Source: Desulforhopalus vacuolatus
GTDB lineage: Bacteria; Desulfobacterota; Desulfobulbia; Desulfobulbales; Desulfocapsaceae
Length of the DNA stretch: 64,000 nt
NCBI RefSeq assembly: GCF_016918505.1
Contig: NZ_JAFFPZ010000011.1
Location: 53,338-117,337, forward strand
Direction of reading: 5' to 3'
Shown here: piece after piece, positions 41,802-51,646 of the stretch
How positions within the stretch are numbered: the stretch's first letter is position 1
Layout: each line of letters opens with the position of its first letter
Notes under the pieces: model-generated
Seen by the model: only the letters and a program-made list of their open reading frames with translations
Database searches by the model: none
Told to the model about the DNA's origin: nothing
Translations under genes and position numbers: made by a program

Positions 41802-43595
41802 TTACTGTTCCGATTTTAAAACTGCAAGGAAAGCAGTCTGCGGAATATCCACATTCCCCACCGTTTTCATTCGTTTTTTCCCTGCCTTCTGCTTCTCCAG
41901 CAGTTTGCGTTTCCGACTGATATCACCACCGTAGCACTTGGCGGTTACGTCCTTGCGCAGAGCAGAGACAGTGGTCCGCGCAACAATGGTACCGCCGATA
42001 GCAGCCTGAATGGCAATTTTGAACATCTGTCGGGGAATCTCCTGCTTGAGCATTTCACAGGCATGCAGTCCGCGTGCGCGGGCATTGTTGCGATGGACAA
42101 GCTGGGAGAGGGCATCCACGATCTCACTGTTGACAAGGATATCGAGTTTCACAAGGTCCGCCCGGCGGTAATCAAACAGCGCATAGTCAAAGGAACCATA
42201 CCCCTGAGTGATGGATTTCAGCTTGTCGTAGAAATCATAGATCACATCTGCAAGGGGCAGTTCCACCGTCAATTCTATGCGTCCTGGAGTTGGGTAATGG
42301 AAATTGGTGTTTTCCCCGCGGCGCTCCAGGCAGAGTGTCATTACCGCCCCCATGTAGGTCTCCGGCATGAGGATGGTTGCCTTGATGAAGGGTTCTTCAA
42401 TGTGCTCAATGTGGGCAGGATCAGGGAAGTGGGCAGGATTGTCCACTATGATTTCCTTCCCGTTGGAGAGGAAAAAGTGATACTGCACTGAGGGTACGGT
42501 AAGGATGAGACTGATGTCAAACTCGCGCTCCAGCCGCTCCTGAATTACCTCAAGGTGGAGCAGGCCGAGAAAACCGCAGCGGAAACCGAAGCCGAGGGCG
42601 GCGGAGCTGTCTTTTTCGAAGGTGAGGGCGGCGTCGTTGAGCTTGAGCTTTTCCAGAGCTGTGGCAAGATCCTCATAGTCATCAGTGGAGATGGGGTAGA
42701 GCGACGAAAAGACCACCTGCTGCACTTCCTTGAAACCGGGGAGCGCTTTGGCAGCGGGGTTTTCCACTGTGGTAATGGTATCACCGGGACGGGTATCCTC
42801 CACCGTTTTGATGCCAGCGAGAATATAACCGACCTGGCCGGCGGAAAGCTGTTTGCAGGACTCGCGGCGCAGTTTAAAGAGGCCAACCTCCTCCACCCTG
42901 TACTCTTTGCCGGTGGACATGAAACGGATGCTGTTTCCTGCCTTTACTGTGCCGTTAATAATCCGCACACTGATGAGGGTTCCTCGGAAGGAGTCGTAGT
43001 TGGCATCAAATATCAGTGCCTGCAGAGGTGCTTCGGGGGAGCCTTGCGGCGGCGGCAGCAGAGTAACTATGGCTTCAAATATTTCTTTTACCCCCTGACC
43101 TGTTTTAGCCGAGCAGTACTGCACATGATCAATGTCGAGACCGAGATCATCCTCAACCTGCAGCGCAACGCCTTCCGGGTCGGCGGAAGGGAGATCAATT
43201 TTATTGATCACCGGAATAATCTCAAGGTCATTTTCCATGGCCAGATACAGATTGGCGAGGGTTTGTGCCTCCACGCCCTGGGCGGCGTCAATCAGCAGCA
43301 GGGCACCTTCACAGGAACTGAGCGCTCGACTTACTTCATAGCTGAAGTCAACGTGCCCGGGGGTATCAACGAGATTGAGAGAATAGGTTTTGCCGTCGGC
43401 TGCGGTGTAAGGCAGGCAAATCGTTTGACTTTTGATGGTGATCCCGCGTTCCCGCTCGATCTCCATGTTATCAAGGAGTTGATTTTTGAATTCACGGTCG
43501 CTGACGAGATCACAAAGCTGGATCATACGGTCGGCAAGGGTCGATTTCCCGTGGTCGATATGGGCGATAATACTGAAATTTCGGATGTTATTCAT
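41802..43595 (-). CDS. lepA: Elongation factor 4 (LepA)
   Basis: 597 residues from ATG 43595 (MNNIRNFSIIAHIDHGKSTL), the standard family length. The frame is open further upstream but that part has no homology features. GTPase motifs are AHIDHGKST (G1), DTPGHVD (G3) and NKIDLP (G4). The C-terminal LepA domain ends with GNVDIPQTAFLAVLK. It is a ribosomal GTPase that affects initiation and back-translocation. It is divergent from rpoH, sharing a 180-base intergenic region. Several long antisense frames across it are shadows. Confidence 0.97.
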   Translation of the reverse strand: MNNIRNFSIIAHIDHGKSTLADRMIQLCDLVSDREFKNQLLDNMEIERERGITIKSQTICLPYTAADGKTYSLNLVDTPGHVDFSYEVSRALSSCEGALLLIDAAQGVEAQTLANLYLAMENDLEIIPVINKIDLPSADPEGVALQVEDDLGLDIDHVQYCSAKTGQGVKEIFEAIVTLLPPPQGSPEAPLQALIFDANYDSFRGTLISVRIINGTVKAGNSIRFMSTGKEYRVEEVGLFKLRRESCKQLSAGQVGYILAGIKTVEDTRPGDTITTVENPAAKALPGFKEVQQVVFSSLYPISTDDYEDLATALEKLKLNDAALTFEKDSSAALGFGFRCGFLGLLHLEVIQERLEREFDISLILTVPSVQYHFFLSNGKEIIVDNPAHFPDPAHIEHIEEPFIKATILMPETYMGAVMTLCLERRGENTNFHYPTPGRIELTVELPLADVIYDFYDKLKSITQGYGSFDYALFDYRRADLVKLDILVNSEIVDALSQLVHRNNARARGLHACEMLKQEIPRQMFKIAIQAAIGGTIVARTTVSALRKDVTAKCYGGDISRKRKLLEKQKAGKKRMKTVGNVDIPQTAFLAVLKSEQ

Positions 43596-43615
43596 GGAAG
43601 TTCGCTGGAGGCGTG

Positions 43616-43646
43616 TTGAAACCGGATGGATGTGGTATAATATAAC
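43616..43646 (+). promoter_or_regulatory. Candidate promoter of rpoH
   Basis: TTGAAA at 43616-43621 and an A/T-rich -10 region TATAATATAAC (43636-43646). A perfect TATAAT there would leave only a 14-base spacer, so the working -10 is probably TAATAT (16-base spacer) or TATAAC (19). The leader to ATG 43776 is about 125 bases. Confidence 0.4.
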
Positions 43647-43775
43647 AATTCCACAAAGAAGATAAAAAACGATTGAGATTGTGTTTTCTATCACATCTGG
43701 CGGGCGTTGGGAACAGAATTCTCCGCCAGCATTGCCATTCGGCAACAGGACAACCACCCCCCTCAACGAGGAATC

Positions 43776-44792
43776 ATGAGTAAAACCACCCCTACTGAAG
43801 CCGTGGAAGTTGAAAATGACGAGGAGACTCCTGCAATTGAGCGGAAAAGTTCCTCTGACACGTATTTCAATCCCCTCGTCTCCCTCTCTGATGATATAAA
43901 TCTTCCAGCAGTCAGCAATCCGGCGCTGCATCGTTATCTACAGGAGATCAGTCAGTATGAGTTGCTCAGCCGGGAAGAGACTGATGAACTGGCAATTAAA
44001 TTCAAAGAAGAAGGTGACCAGGAAGCGGCATATCGTCTGGTCAGCTCCAACCTTCGTCTTGTGGTCAAAGTTGCGATGGATTTCCAGAAATACTGGATGC
44101 AGAACTTCATGGATCTGATCCAGGAAGGCAATGTCGGTCTTGTGCAGGCGACACGTAAATTTGACCCTTATCGCGGTGTCAAATTTTCTTATTATGCAGC
44201 CTACTGGATTCGTGCGTATGTCCTTAAGTTTATAATGGATAACTGGCGTCTGGTGAAAATCGGTACGACCCAGGCTCAGCGCAAGCTCTTCTTCAGCCTT
44301 AACAAAGAGCGCAAGCTGCTGGAGAGCCAGGGCTTCAAGGCGGAACCAAAACTGCTTGCCGAGCGACTCAACGTGAAGGAAAAAGAGGTTATCGAGATGG
44401 AGCAGCGGATGGACAACTGGGATGTCTCCCTTGAGAGCCCGGTACGTTCAGATTCCGATGATGAACAGAAAAGTTTTCTGCCAAGCAATGGCCCCGGGAT
44501 TGAGTCGGTGGTTGCCGGTCGGGAGGTGAAAGAGCGTCTTACTGAGTTGATTACCGCCCTCAAAGACAAGCTCAACGACAAGGAACGAATGATACTTGAG
44601 CAGCGTCTGCTCACCGATGAGCCGCTGACTTTGCAAAATATTGCCGATAAATTTGATATCTCCCGCGAGCGGGTACGGCAGATTGAGGTAAATCTGCTGA
44701 AAAAGATGAAAGTTTATCTGGAAGCCGAGATGCCGGATATTGTCGATTATTTCGACGGTGAAAAAATAGTTATTAACTCCGGCAGTCATTGA
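43776..44792 (+). CDS. rpoH: RNA polymerase sigma factor of the RpoH (heat-shock) type
   Basis: 338 residues from ATG 43776 (GAGGA upstream). Sigma-70 regions 1.2 to 4.2 are intact: RYLQEISQYELLSREE, NLRLVVKVAMDF with DLIQEGNVGLVQA, FSYYAAYWIRAYV, and the C-terminal helix-turn-helix NIADKFDISRERVRQIE. The QRKLFFSLNKER segment after region 2.4 is the RpoH box that distinguishes sigma-32 from RpoD. It probably directs heat-shock genes. The acidic N-terminal 60 residues are longer than in E. coli RpoH. Confidence 0.9.
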   Translation: MSKTTPTEAVEVENDEETPAIERKSSSDTYFNPLVSLSDDINLPAVSNPALHRYLQEISQYELLSREETDELAIKFKEEGDQEAAYRLVSSNLRLVVKVAMDFQKYWMQNFMDLIQEGNVGLVQATRKFDPYRGVKFSYYAAYWIRAYVLKFIMDNWRLVKIGTTQAQRKLFFSLNKERKLLESQGFKAEPKLLAERLNVKEKEVIEMEQRMDNWDVSLESPVRSDSDDEQKSFLPSNGPGIESVVAGREVKERLTELITALKDKLNDKERMILEQRLLTDEPLTLQNIADKFDISRERVRQIEVNLLKKMKVYLEAEMPDIVDYFDGEKIVINSGSH

Positions 44793-44807
44793 CAGTGTAC
44801 AGATTTG

Positions 44808-44840
44808 ACCGTTTTCCTTGAAGTGGGGGCGGTTTTTTTT
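44808..44840 (+). terminator. Terminator after rpoH
   Basis: ACCGTTTTCC pairs with GGGGGCGGT through several G-T wobbles, followed by eight T residues. Confidence 0.6.
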
Positions 44841-44853
44841 ATTTTTACTGCCG

Positions 44854-44999
44854 GGTATCTTGAATAACCTTGTATCTCATTCATATTCGAGGCACAGAAG
44901 GAAATTTATTACAGCCATGATTGATATCGGAGTCAGGCGGGTACCTCCGAGGATTTTTTTTACTGTAACAAAGAAGATGGGTAATTATTCGATGTTCCC
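44854..44999. repeat. Family A MITE-like repeat, reverse orientation
   Basis: Begins GGTATCTTGAATAACCTTGT and ends TAATTATTCGATGTTCC; the internal TTTTTACTGTAACAAAGAAG is the reverse of the TTCTTTGTTACAGTAAAAA seen in other copies. It lies between rpoH and the DegT gene. A possible 5-bp TACTG flanks it, imperfectly placed. Confidence 0.8.
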
Positions 45000-45026
45000 T
45001 ACTGACAGACAGAAAATAATAGTATC

Positions 45027-46184
45027 ATGCAGGTACCTTTTTTAGACTTGAAACCGCAGCTGGCCTCTCTCGAACCTGAAATGACTGACGGGGTGCTCCG
45101 TGTACTTCGCTCTACCTGTTATGTTGGTGGACCGGAAGTTGAGGCCCTTGAAAATGAAATTGCGGAGTATTGTGGTGTCGGTTATGGCATTGGGGTCTCC
45201 AGCGGTACTGATGCACTGCTGGTAAGTATGATGGGTCTCAATCTGAAACCGGGGGAACAGGTGCTTACCACTCCCTTCTCGTTCTTTGCCACCATGGGGG
45301 GGATTCTGCGGATGGGGGCGACTCCGGTCTTCGCTGATATCGATCCGGAGAGTTTCAATATTGACCCGGAAGCAATGAAAAAAATATTGAAAGCGGACAC
45401 TGGACGGAAAATCAAGGCGGTCGTTGTGGTTCACCTCTATGGACAGTGTGCTGATATGACGCCGATTGTTAACCTTGCGGCGCAGTATGGACTGCCGGTG
45501 ATTGAGGATGCAGCTCAGGCCATCGGTGCCGAATATCCCAACTTTGGCGGCAGCGGAAAGAATGCAAAGGCCGGGGCGATGGGGCTGGCTGGCTGTTTCT
45601 CTTTTTTCCCGAGCAAGAATCTCGGCGGAATTGGTGACAGTGGTATGGTGGTAACCGCCGATGAGGAGTTTGCCGAAAAACTGAGACTGTTGCGGAACCA
45701 CGGGGCGCAGCCGAAATACTATCACAAGATGGTTGGCGGCAACTTTCGTATCGACCCGATTCAGGCAGTGGCGCTGCGTATCAAGTTGCCTCATTTAAAT
45801 GACTGGCATCGGGGGCGTACAGCAAACGCTGCGACCTATACGCGCATGTTTGCAGAAACGGGTCTGCTTGAGGCTGGTCTGGTGAAGACACCGAAGCACG
45901 TCTATCAGGGGGAGGGAAATCTTCACATATATAATCAGTTTGTAGTGCGTGTGAAACGGCGGGATGAGCTGGTGGAGTTCCTCCACGCGAACGACATTGG
46001 ATGTGAAATTTACTATCCGGTACCTCTGCATCGCCAGGAGTGTCTCGGAGGTTTGGCTGTCCGTGCGGACTGTCCCCAGGCTGACAAGGCCGCGAAGGAA
46101 GTAACAGCCCTGCCGATTTATGCTGAGTTGACCGACGAGATGCAGCAGCATGTAGTGGATACCATTGCAAAATTCTACAGCTGA
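45027..46184 (+). CDS. DegT/DnrJ/EryC1/StrS-family aminotransferase
   Basis: 385 residues, PLP fold type I. It starts VPFLDLKPQ as most family members do. The cofactor lysine is in FSFFPSKNLGGIGDSG, the PLP aspartate in VIEDAAQAIGAEY, and SSGTDALL binds phosphate. These enzymes aminate keto-sugar nucleotides for surface polysaccharides. No sugar dehydratase or glycosyltransferase is adjacent, so the substrate is open. No ribosome site stands out before ATG 45027. The TPR/barrel gene begins 12 bases after its stop. Confidence 0.92.
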   Translation: MQVPFLDLKPQLASLEPEMTDGVLRVLRSTCYVGGPEVEALENEIAEYCGVGYGIGVSSGTDALLVSMMGLNLKPGEQVLTTPFSFFATMGGILRMGATPVFADIDPESFNIDPEAMKKILKADTGRKIKAVVVVHLYGQCADMTPIVNLAAQYGLPVIEDAAQAIGAEYPNFGGSGKNAKAGAMGLAGCFSFFPSKNLGGIGDSGMVVTADEEFAEKLRLLRNHGAQPKYYHKMVGGNFRIDPIQAVALRIKLPHLNDWHRGRTANAATYTRMFAETGLLEAGLVKTPKHVYQGEGNLHIYNQFVVRVKRRDELVEFLHANDIGCEIYYPVPLHRQECLGGLAVRADCPQADKAAKEVTALPIYAELTDEMQQHVVDTIAKFYS

Positions 46185-46196
46185 GTAACAACTTCA

Positions 46197-49100
46197 ATGA
46201 AGTCTGTCTGCACCTCCTTTCTGCTTCTTCCTGTCGCCTGCGCTCTTTCGTGCATGGCTGCAGTGAGCGTTGGAGGCGTAGAGTCCGTGAGTGGTATTGT
46301 TCCCGACCGTGAGCTGGTTATAATGGGGGATGCTGGCAGAAAGATACCAGGCTGGATGGTGGAGTGGCAGACTGCGCGGCAGCTGGTCCGCGAAGGTAAA
46401 CTTGAACAGGCAGCGAAAATCTATGGCCAGCTGGCCGGGGAACATCCGGAGGTAGAGACTGCGCTCTGGGAGTACTGCCAGGTGTTGCAGGTGCTTGGGC
46501 GTTATGAAGAAGCCGGTCGCCTTGTTGACATCCTGCTTGATACCCGGCCCGCATCGCCGGAGTATCGCATGGCCGCTGGCCACGTAGCCCTCAAGCGTGG
46601 TGAATGGAGCAGGGCTGCGGAGGCATTTGGCTTTGTGCTGGAGCGTGATCCCGGCGGTATCCGTGCTGGAGAGGCCCGGGAGGGGCTGGCCGCCAGTTTG
46701 CGAGGGGAGGGACGTAAAGATCTCTCCCTTTCTCTCGAAGAGCAGCAGCTCGCACCAGACCCCAGTGTATCCAAATCTTTACGACTTCGTCTTCTTGATG
46801 ATGCCATCGCGGTTGGTGATGTTCGGCGTATTCGCTGGCTGCTTCAACCTTTTTCTGATTATTTTTTCCTCTCAGATCAGCAGCTCACTGCTCTCCTCCC
46901 CCTTGTTGTTTTTGCAGAAGGTGATGAAAATACAGGGAGAAAAGAGGCGCAAGAGACGATTTCAAAGGCTGCCCGTTCGGCTGGGACACAGGTCAATCTG
47001 CGTTTGCTTCGCGAGTACCTGCGTCACCATCCGGGAGATTTGGCCTCCCGTCAGCACCTCGTTACGTTGCTGAAGAAGGAAAAAGATTTTCGACAGGCAT
47101 TGCAGGTGCTGGAAGAGGGTGTAGAGACGGTGGAACTTGACCGCGCTTCCCGTGATTCTTTACAGCTTGCTGCTGCCGATCTTGCCGCTGCCGAAGCAGA
47201 TCGACCGGATGCCGCGCTGCACCATTATGAAAGCTGCCTGCGGTATCATCCCGGCAGTCGTCGTGTGGAGAAGAGTGTTGCCCTTCTGCAGGACAGGCTT
47301 GCCCGGGATTTTCTGGTAATTGTGGAAAATGATGGGGCTGCACCTCTCTGGCAGGATATGGAACGGTTTGGTTGCAACCGGGAAAGTATCTTTCTGCGCA
47401 TGGCCGGAATTCTTGTGGATCGCGGTCGGAGCCAGGACTATAACCTGGCGGTTGATCTCCTCAATATCATCAACCGCCATCTTAAAGGAGACCCTGCAAC
47501 TTCACGTTCCCTTGCGCAGCTTTACCAGCGCATGAAGAAATGGGGCAAGGCCCTTGCTGTGTTGCGCGAGGTCCCGGCAAAACGCCGCCGGGCAACCTGG
47601 TTCAAAGAACAGGCAGCCCTGGAAACTGAACTGGGGCAGGAGCTGGCCGCCGCCAACAGTTGGAGCCAGTATCTTCAGATTAACCCGGATGATGATGTGG
47701 TTCGGTGCCGGGCGCTGGTCATCTTTGCCAGTCTTGGACTGGTTGAAGAGCAGGAGCGGCTTTTTTCTGTATGGCAGGAGAGAGACCGGCAGGTTGATCT
47801 TGACACCGTGCTGCTTCATCTTTACTGGCTGGGGCGAAATCAGCAGCTCGATTCCATGGAAAATATTGCAACCTGGGCGACCGGGCGCTGGCAGGAAGAG
47901 CCCGAAAAGCAAGTACGGATACGTCTTACTGCTGCCCGGGCTCTGTCTGAGGCGGGGGCATTCGGCAGAGCGGATCTTCATCTGCGTGAGACGTTGAACC
48001 ATCAGGTGGCAACCGATGAGACTCTGCTGGAACTGGCGATGAATGCTGCCCGGGCAGGACGCAGCAGTGCTATGGCTGGCTGGCTGGAGAGTGTTCCACA
48101 GCTTAAATCCAGAGAGAGGGCACTCAGTGATAAAACACTCGTCGCAGCAGGACATTTTATTCGCACAAGGGACGCCCTTGCCCGGAGAGAGAAAGACGTT
48201 GCTCAGGAAGAACTGGCTAAAGGGCTGAAGGCGTTGCGTCTGCTTGAAAAAAAGAACAAAGCGGACGATTTTCCTGACTGGCAGTTTCCCCGCACTCTGC
48301 TCGCGGATATCTGTTCTTCGCCGTGGAACGGTGGTGTTGTGCTGACAAATCAGTGCCACGATGCGAAGCTGCGTTACCGCCTTGCCATGGTGCAGCCGGG
48401 GATGAATTATCTCAAAGATTTTCCCGAGGATTCGCTTTCTTTCCAACTTGCAGATGCTGAGCGCAGTATCCGCAAGCGGGATTACAGCCGTGCCGCTGAA
48501 CTGCTGAAAAAGGTGGTAAAGGCGATTCCTCACTCTTTTTTTGCTGGTTTTCTTGAGGCTCGGGCCAATATTGGCCTGGGGAAATTTCCTTCTGCCCGGA
48601 AACTCCTTGGCGATCTTGAAGAGGGGGAGTATGACGCCGATATGCTCTGCCGCGAACAGATTTCTCTTGATACCCTCGCGGGTGAACACGATACCGCACT
48701 GCTTGATTTCTATCGCTGTTATGGCGGTCTGGAAGGGAACACAAAGGTGAATAACGAAGAGCTCTCCGTCCACCTTTTCCTGGACGGTCAGGTCGAAGAA
48801 GCCGCGACCCTCGCCCGGTTGCTGTGGACGGCAGAGCGCTACGGAGATGCTCTTTCGGTTTATCGTGCTATCCTTGATGTGCCGATGGTACAGATCGTTA
48901 CCACCCATCTGAAGCAGGGCCAGGTCAGAGGGATGGAGAAGCAGGAAGAATCTTCCTGGGGATTTCTCGACCTTCTTCACCCTGATACTGCGAGTGAAGA
49001 AGAGGCCCTGGCATCGTTGCTGGCTCCGAGCCTGCTGCTTGGCAATCTGGGCAGTTCAGTCGGAGTGCTGCTTGCCCGTGATTCAGGCCTTCTAAAGATG

Positions 49101-50288
49101 CAGTTACGTCTTATCAAGGAGTATGACGCGCGGATTGCCATCTATGAGCGGCGTTATCTCTATGCGGAAAAGCGCTATCAGAATTTACTGGAAGAGGATG
49201 CTTCGGTGCAAACCATGGCAGACCTTGCCGCAGTGTATGAGCGCATGGGGCAGTATCGCAAAGAGGCCCGCCTTTATCGTAATATCGAGAATTCGGGTGG
49301 TGTGAGCAAGTCGATTGCCGATTCGATGGCACGCAATTCTCTTAATATTACCCCGCAGGTCGGGCTTGATTTTTCTCTTCACAGCCTTGATGGTGTGAAG
49401 CGCTGGCGTAATATTGAAGATTTCGCCTTTGGCTCCACCTTTAGTTTTATCCATGAACAGGATAAAGAGATCAGTGTCCACTATGCCGGACATCGATTCC
49501 GTGCGGTGCATGGTGATAATTCGATCAACAGTAACAGCATCGGCTCAGACGTCACCTGGCAGCCTGGGAACAGCACGGAACTGCAGGCTGGATTTACCTT
49601 TGATAAATTACAAGATGGATTTCGAGAGGGCAGTACAAATGTCCTCTTCAATTTACAGATTGAACGTCAACTGAACGAGCAGGTCAGTGGTTTTCTCCGT
49701 TGTGATCGTACCGAGATAACAGATACCGTTGATGCCATTGCAGATAAAATTCTTGCGAATAACTTTCTTGCCGGTCTTGAAGTGCAGACCCCGAATGGCA
49801 TTGGTTTCGGTGGTGATATGCGTTATACGTCGCGCAGTGACAGCAATAACGGCATTGGATTTCACACCTGGATTGGGTGGTCACTTTTTCATGAAAAGAG
49901 TGAATGGTCGCTGAGATGGGAAAACCGTTTTGAGGATAACGACCAGGCCTGCGAGGACTCCGATATTGATCTTACAACGGTGGATGACCTCGGAATCGTC
50001 AGTTATTGGAGCCCTGTGTCGTGGAATGAACAGATGCTCAACGCCCGTTATCAATACAATTTTGGCGGATTTGGCGATGTGGAGACAGGTCTTTCTCCTG
50101 AGCGTAATCACGTTTCTGTAAATATTGGTGCAGGTTTGGAGGATGATGAGAATATGATTTATTCTGGTGGCCTGGATATTTCTCTTGAAATAAGTCGGCA
50201 CTTTTTATTAAAAAGTAATTTTGGCTTTAAAAATAGCAGGGACTGTGATTTTCTGGAAGTATCCACGGCTCTGCAATATCGCTGGTGA
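46197..50288 (+). CDS. Giant TPR protein with a C-terminal outer-membrane beta-barrel (PelB/PgaA/BcsC-like architecture)
   Basis: 1363 residues. The N-terminal hydrophobic segment is a signal peptide. Residues about 55-1070 are helical with many TPR-like pairs, e.g. AAKIYGQLAGEHPEVETALW near 80 and AEKRYQNLLEEDASVQTMAD near 995. The last about 290 residues are amphipathic strands with aromatic girdles, ending TALQYRW, a typical beta-barrel assembly signal. This layout matches exopolysaccharide export proteins such as PelB, PgaA and BcsC, but I see no other pel, pga or bcs gene. It may pair with the sugar aminotransferase just upstream. Exact family uncertain. Confidence 0.8.
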   Translation: MKSVCTSFLLLPVACALSCMAAVSVGGVESVSGIVPDRELVIMGDAGRKIPGWMVEWQTARQLVREGKLEQAAKIYGQLAGEHPEVETALWEYCQVLQVLGRYEEAGRLVDILLDTRPASPEYRMAAGHVALKRGEWSRAAEAFGFVLERDPGGIRAGEAREGLAASLRGEGRKDLSLSLEEQQLAPDPSVSKSLRLRLLDDAIAVGDVRRIRWLLQPFSDYFFLSDQQLTALLPLVVFAEGDENTGRKEAQETISKAARSAGTQVNLRLLREYLRHHPGDLASRQHLVTLLKKEKDFRQALQVLEEGVETVELDRASRDSLQLAAADLAAAEADRPDAALHHYESCLRYHPGSRRVEKSVALLQDRLARDFLVIVENDGAAPLWQDMERFGCNRESIFLRMAGILVDRGRSQDYNLAVDLLNIINRHLKGDPATSRSLAQLYQRMKKWGKALAVLREVPAKRRRATWFKEQAALETELGQELAAANSWSQYLQINPDDDVVRCRALVIFASLGLVEEQERLFSVWQERDRQVDLDTVLLHLYWLGRNQQLDSMENIATWATGRWQEEPEKQVRIRLTAARALSEAGAFGRADLHLRETLNHQVATDETLLELAMNAARAGRSSAMAGWLESVPQLKSRERALSDKTLVAAGHFIRTRDALARREKDVAQEELAKGLKALRLLEKKNKADDFPDWQFPRTLLADICSSPWNGGVVLTNQCHDAKLRYRLAMVQPGMNYLKDFPEDSLSFQLADAERSIRKRDYSRAAELLKKVVKAIPHSFFAGFLEARANIGLGKFPSARKLLGDLEEGEYDADMLCREQISLDTLAGEHDTALLDFYRCYGGLEGNTKVNNEELSVHLFLDGQVEEAATLARLLWTAERYGDALSVYRAILDVPMVQIVTTHLKQGQVRGMEKQEESSWGFLDLLHPDTASEEEALASLLAPSLLLGNLGSSVGVLLARDSGLLKMQLRLIKEYDARIAIYERRYLYAEKRYQNLLEEDASVQTMADLAAVYERMGQYRKEARLYRNIENSGGVSKSIADSMARNSLNITPQVGLDFSLHSLDGVKRWRNIEDFAFGSTFSFIHEQDKEISVHYAGHRFRAVHGDNSINSNSIGSDVTWQPGNSTELQAGFTFDKLQDGFREGSTNVLFNLQIERQLNEQVSGFLRCDRTEITDTVDAIADKILANNFLAGLEVQTPNGIGFGGDMRYTSRSDSNNGIGFHTWIGWSLFHEKSEWSLRWENRFEDNDQACEDSDIDLTTVDDLGIVSYWSPVSWNEQMLNARYQYNFGGFGDVETGLSPERNHVSVNIGAGLEDDENMIYSGGLDISLEISRHFLLKSNFGFKNSRDCDFLEVSTALQYRW

Positions 50289-50462
50289 TGCGGGTTTTGA
50301 TCGCGTTATTTCCAGTACTTTGACCGGGCCCGGCATTCTTCCCCTTCTTTTCAGCGGAGGACGTTTTGCCGGGTTGTCCCGTTTCATCTGTTGACGATTT
50401 CTGAAAACAGAGGGAGCGGGATGAAATTTCCCTGAACTTGAAAGGAGAGAAAGATAACAACG

Positions 50463-50948
50463 ATGGTAGAGAGAATCCCCATGTCCATTGGCGGACACAA
50501 AAAACTCAAAGACGAGCTGAAACAACTTGAGCATGTGGAACGCGGTGCGGTTGTCAAGGCAATCGAAGTTGCCCGCGGTCACGGCGATCTTAAAGAAAAT
50601 GCTGAGTACCATGCAGCAAAGGACCGCCAGGGACATGTTGAAGGGCGGATTATTGAACTCAAAGACAAACTTGCCCGTGCCGAAGTAATCGACTGTACGA
50701 AGGTGAATACGGCAAAGGCAGTCTTTGGCGCGGTAGTAGGATTACTTGATCTCGATACGGATGAAGAGGTGACCTACAAACTGCTTGGTCCGGAAGAGGC
50801 AAACGTAAAGTACGGTTCCATCTCAGTCCTTTCTCCTATTGGCCAGAGTATGCTCGGCAAGGAAGAAGGGGATGACGTAACAGTACAGACCCCGGGGGGA
50901 ACCCGTGAGTTTGAGGTGATTTCCATTTCCAGCAGTACAGAGCCCTGA
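50463..50948 (+). CDS. greA: Transcription elongation factor GreA
   Basis: 161 residues. The N-terminal coiled coil carries the acidic tip motif ARGHGDLKENAEYHAAKDRQ (about 38-57), whose Asp and Glu assist RNA cleavage in stalled RNA polymerase. The C-terminal FKBP-like domain contains SISVLSPIGQSMLGKEEGDDV. Start 50463 gives MVERIPMSIGGHKKL, in register with other GreA proteins. It is followed by a strong terminator. Confidence 0.96.
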   Translation: MVERIPMSIGGHKKLKDELKQLEHVERGAVVKAIEVARGHGDLKENAEYHAAKDRQGHVEGRIIELKDKLARAEVIDCTKVNTAKAVFGAVVGLLDLDTDEEVTYKLLGPEEANVKYGSISVLSPIGQSMLGKEEGDDVTVQTPGGTREFEVISISSSTEP

Positions 50949-50968
50949 GAATTTTTTTCCGTTTATTG

Positions 50969-51003
50969 CCGGAGGTACTTCTGGGTACCTCCGGTTTTTT
51001 TTG
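50969..51003 (+). terminator. Terminator after greA
   Basis: CCGGAGGTAC pairs GTACCTCCGG around TTCTGG, followed by nine T residues. Confidence 0.95.
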
Positions 51004-51015
51004 GGAAGGGTGAGG

Positions 51016-51615
51016 TCAAAATTTGGGGGCCAGGGGGGCTTGAATTCCTGTAAAAACGGTGGCAAGAAGTTGACTGGAAAGTTCTTCTACTGAATAATGT
51101 GTTTCCAGAGAATCGTTCCAGACCCTTGACAGTTCTTCAAGGGCGCCGAAAATTATACGGCGGATAATATCGACATTGAGATTTTGGCTGAAGACTTCCA
51201 TCTTCTTCCCTTTACTTATGATATCAGTGAGAAGGTCTTCATATTCGCTGAATTTTTCTGCTCGAAAATCTTTGCTCATCTTGCCTGTCTGACGTCGCTC
51301 AGTATGAAGGACCTCCGCAAGATTCTTATTTTTTTTCATTGCTCGCAGATGCTGCTCAATGAAAATATGCAGCATTGCTGCAGGATCATCCTCTTTGGCA
51401 ATAAGAGTACTCGTTTTCTCAACAATCTTGCCAAACTCTTCCTCCAGAATTGTCAGGAGGATTGAATTCTTGTTGTTGAAATAAAGATATATTGTTCCGT
51501 CGGCAACTTTAGCTTCTTTCGCGATATCAGAGATTCTGGCGTTGAAGAATCCTTTTTTCGCAAAGACTTTAATTGCCGCCGCAATAATTTTTTTGTGTTT
51601 ATTCTCAGTTCTCAT
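51016..51615 (-). CDS. TetR-family regulator, FadR-like (fatty-acid responsive)
   Basis: 199 residues. The N-terminal TetR DNA-binding domain (IIAAAIKVFAKKGFFNARIS through VADGTIYLYFNNKNSILL) is typical. The ligand domain resembles the Bacillus FadR group (EQHLRAMKKNKNLAEVLHTE and RRIIFGALEELSRVW). Thirty bases before its ATG lies TGAATGACTATTCATTCA, an exact match to the operator consensus TGAATGAMTANTCATTCA as I recall it for B. subtilis FadR. It probably represses its own gene and acyl-CoA metabolism genes, released by long-chain acyl-CoA. No fatty-acid degradation gene is adjacent except the crotonase 43 kb away. Confidence 0.88.
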   Translation of the reverse strand: MRTENKHKKIIAAAIKVFAKKGFFNARISDIAKEAKVADGTIYLYFNNKNSILLTILEEEFGKIVEKTSTLIAKEDDPAAMLHIFIEQHLRAMKKNKNLAEVLHTERRQTGKMSKDFRAEKFSEYEDLLTDIISKGKKMEVFSQNLNVDIIRRIIFGALEELSRVWNDSLETHYSVEELSSQLLATVFTGIQAPLAPKF

Positions 51616-51646
51616 TTCCGATGGTTGGAGCGCTGTGAAAATAAAA

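Noticed and set aside
42555..43619. 354-codon open frame antisense to lepA
   Set aside because: It overlaps lepA completely and shows no family features.
43596..43931. 112-codon N-terminal extension of LepA
   Set aside because: LepA proteins begin near MNNIRNFSIIAHIDHGKS; the extension runs through the rpoH promoter and start.
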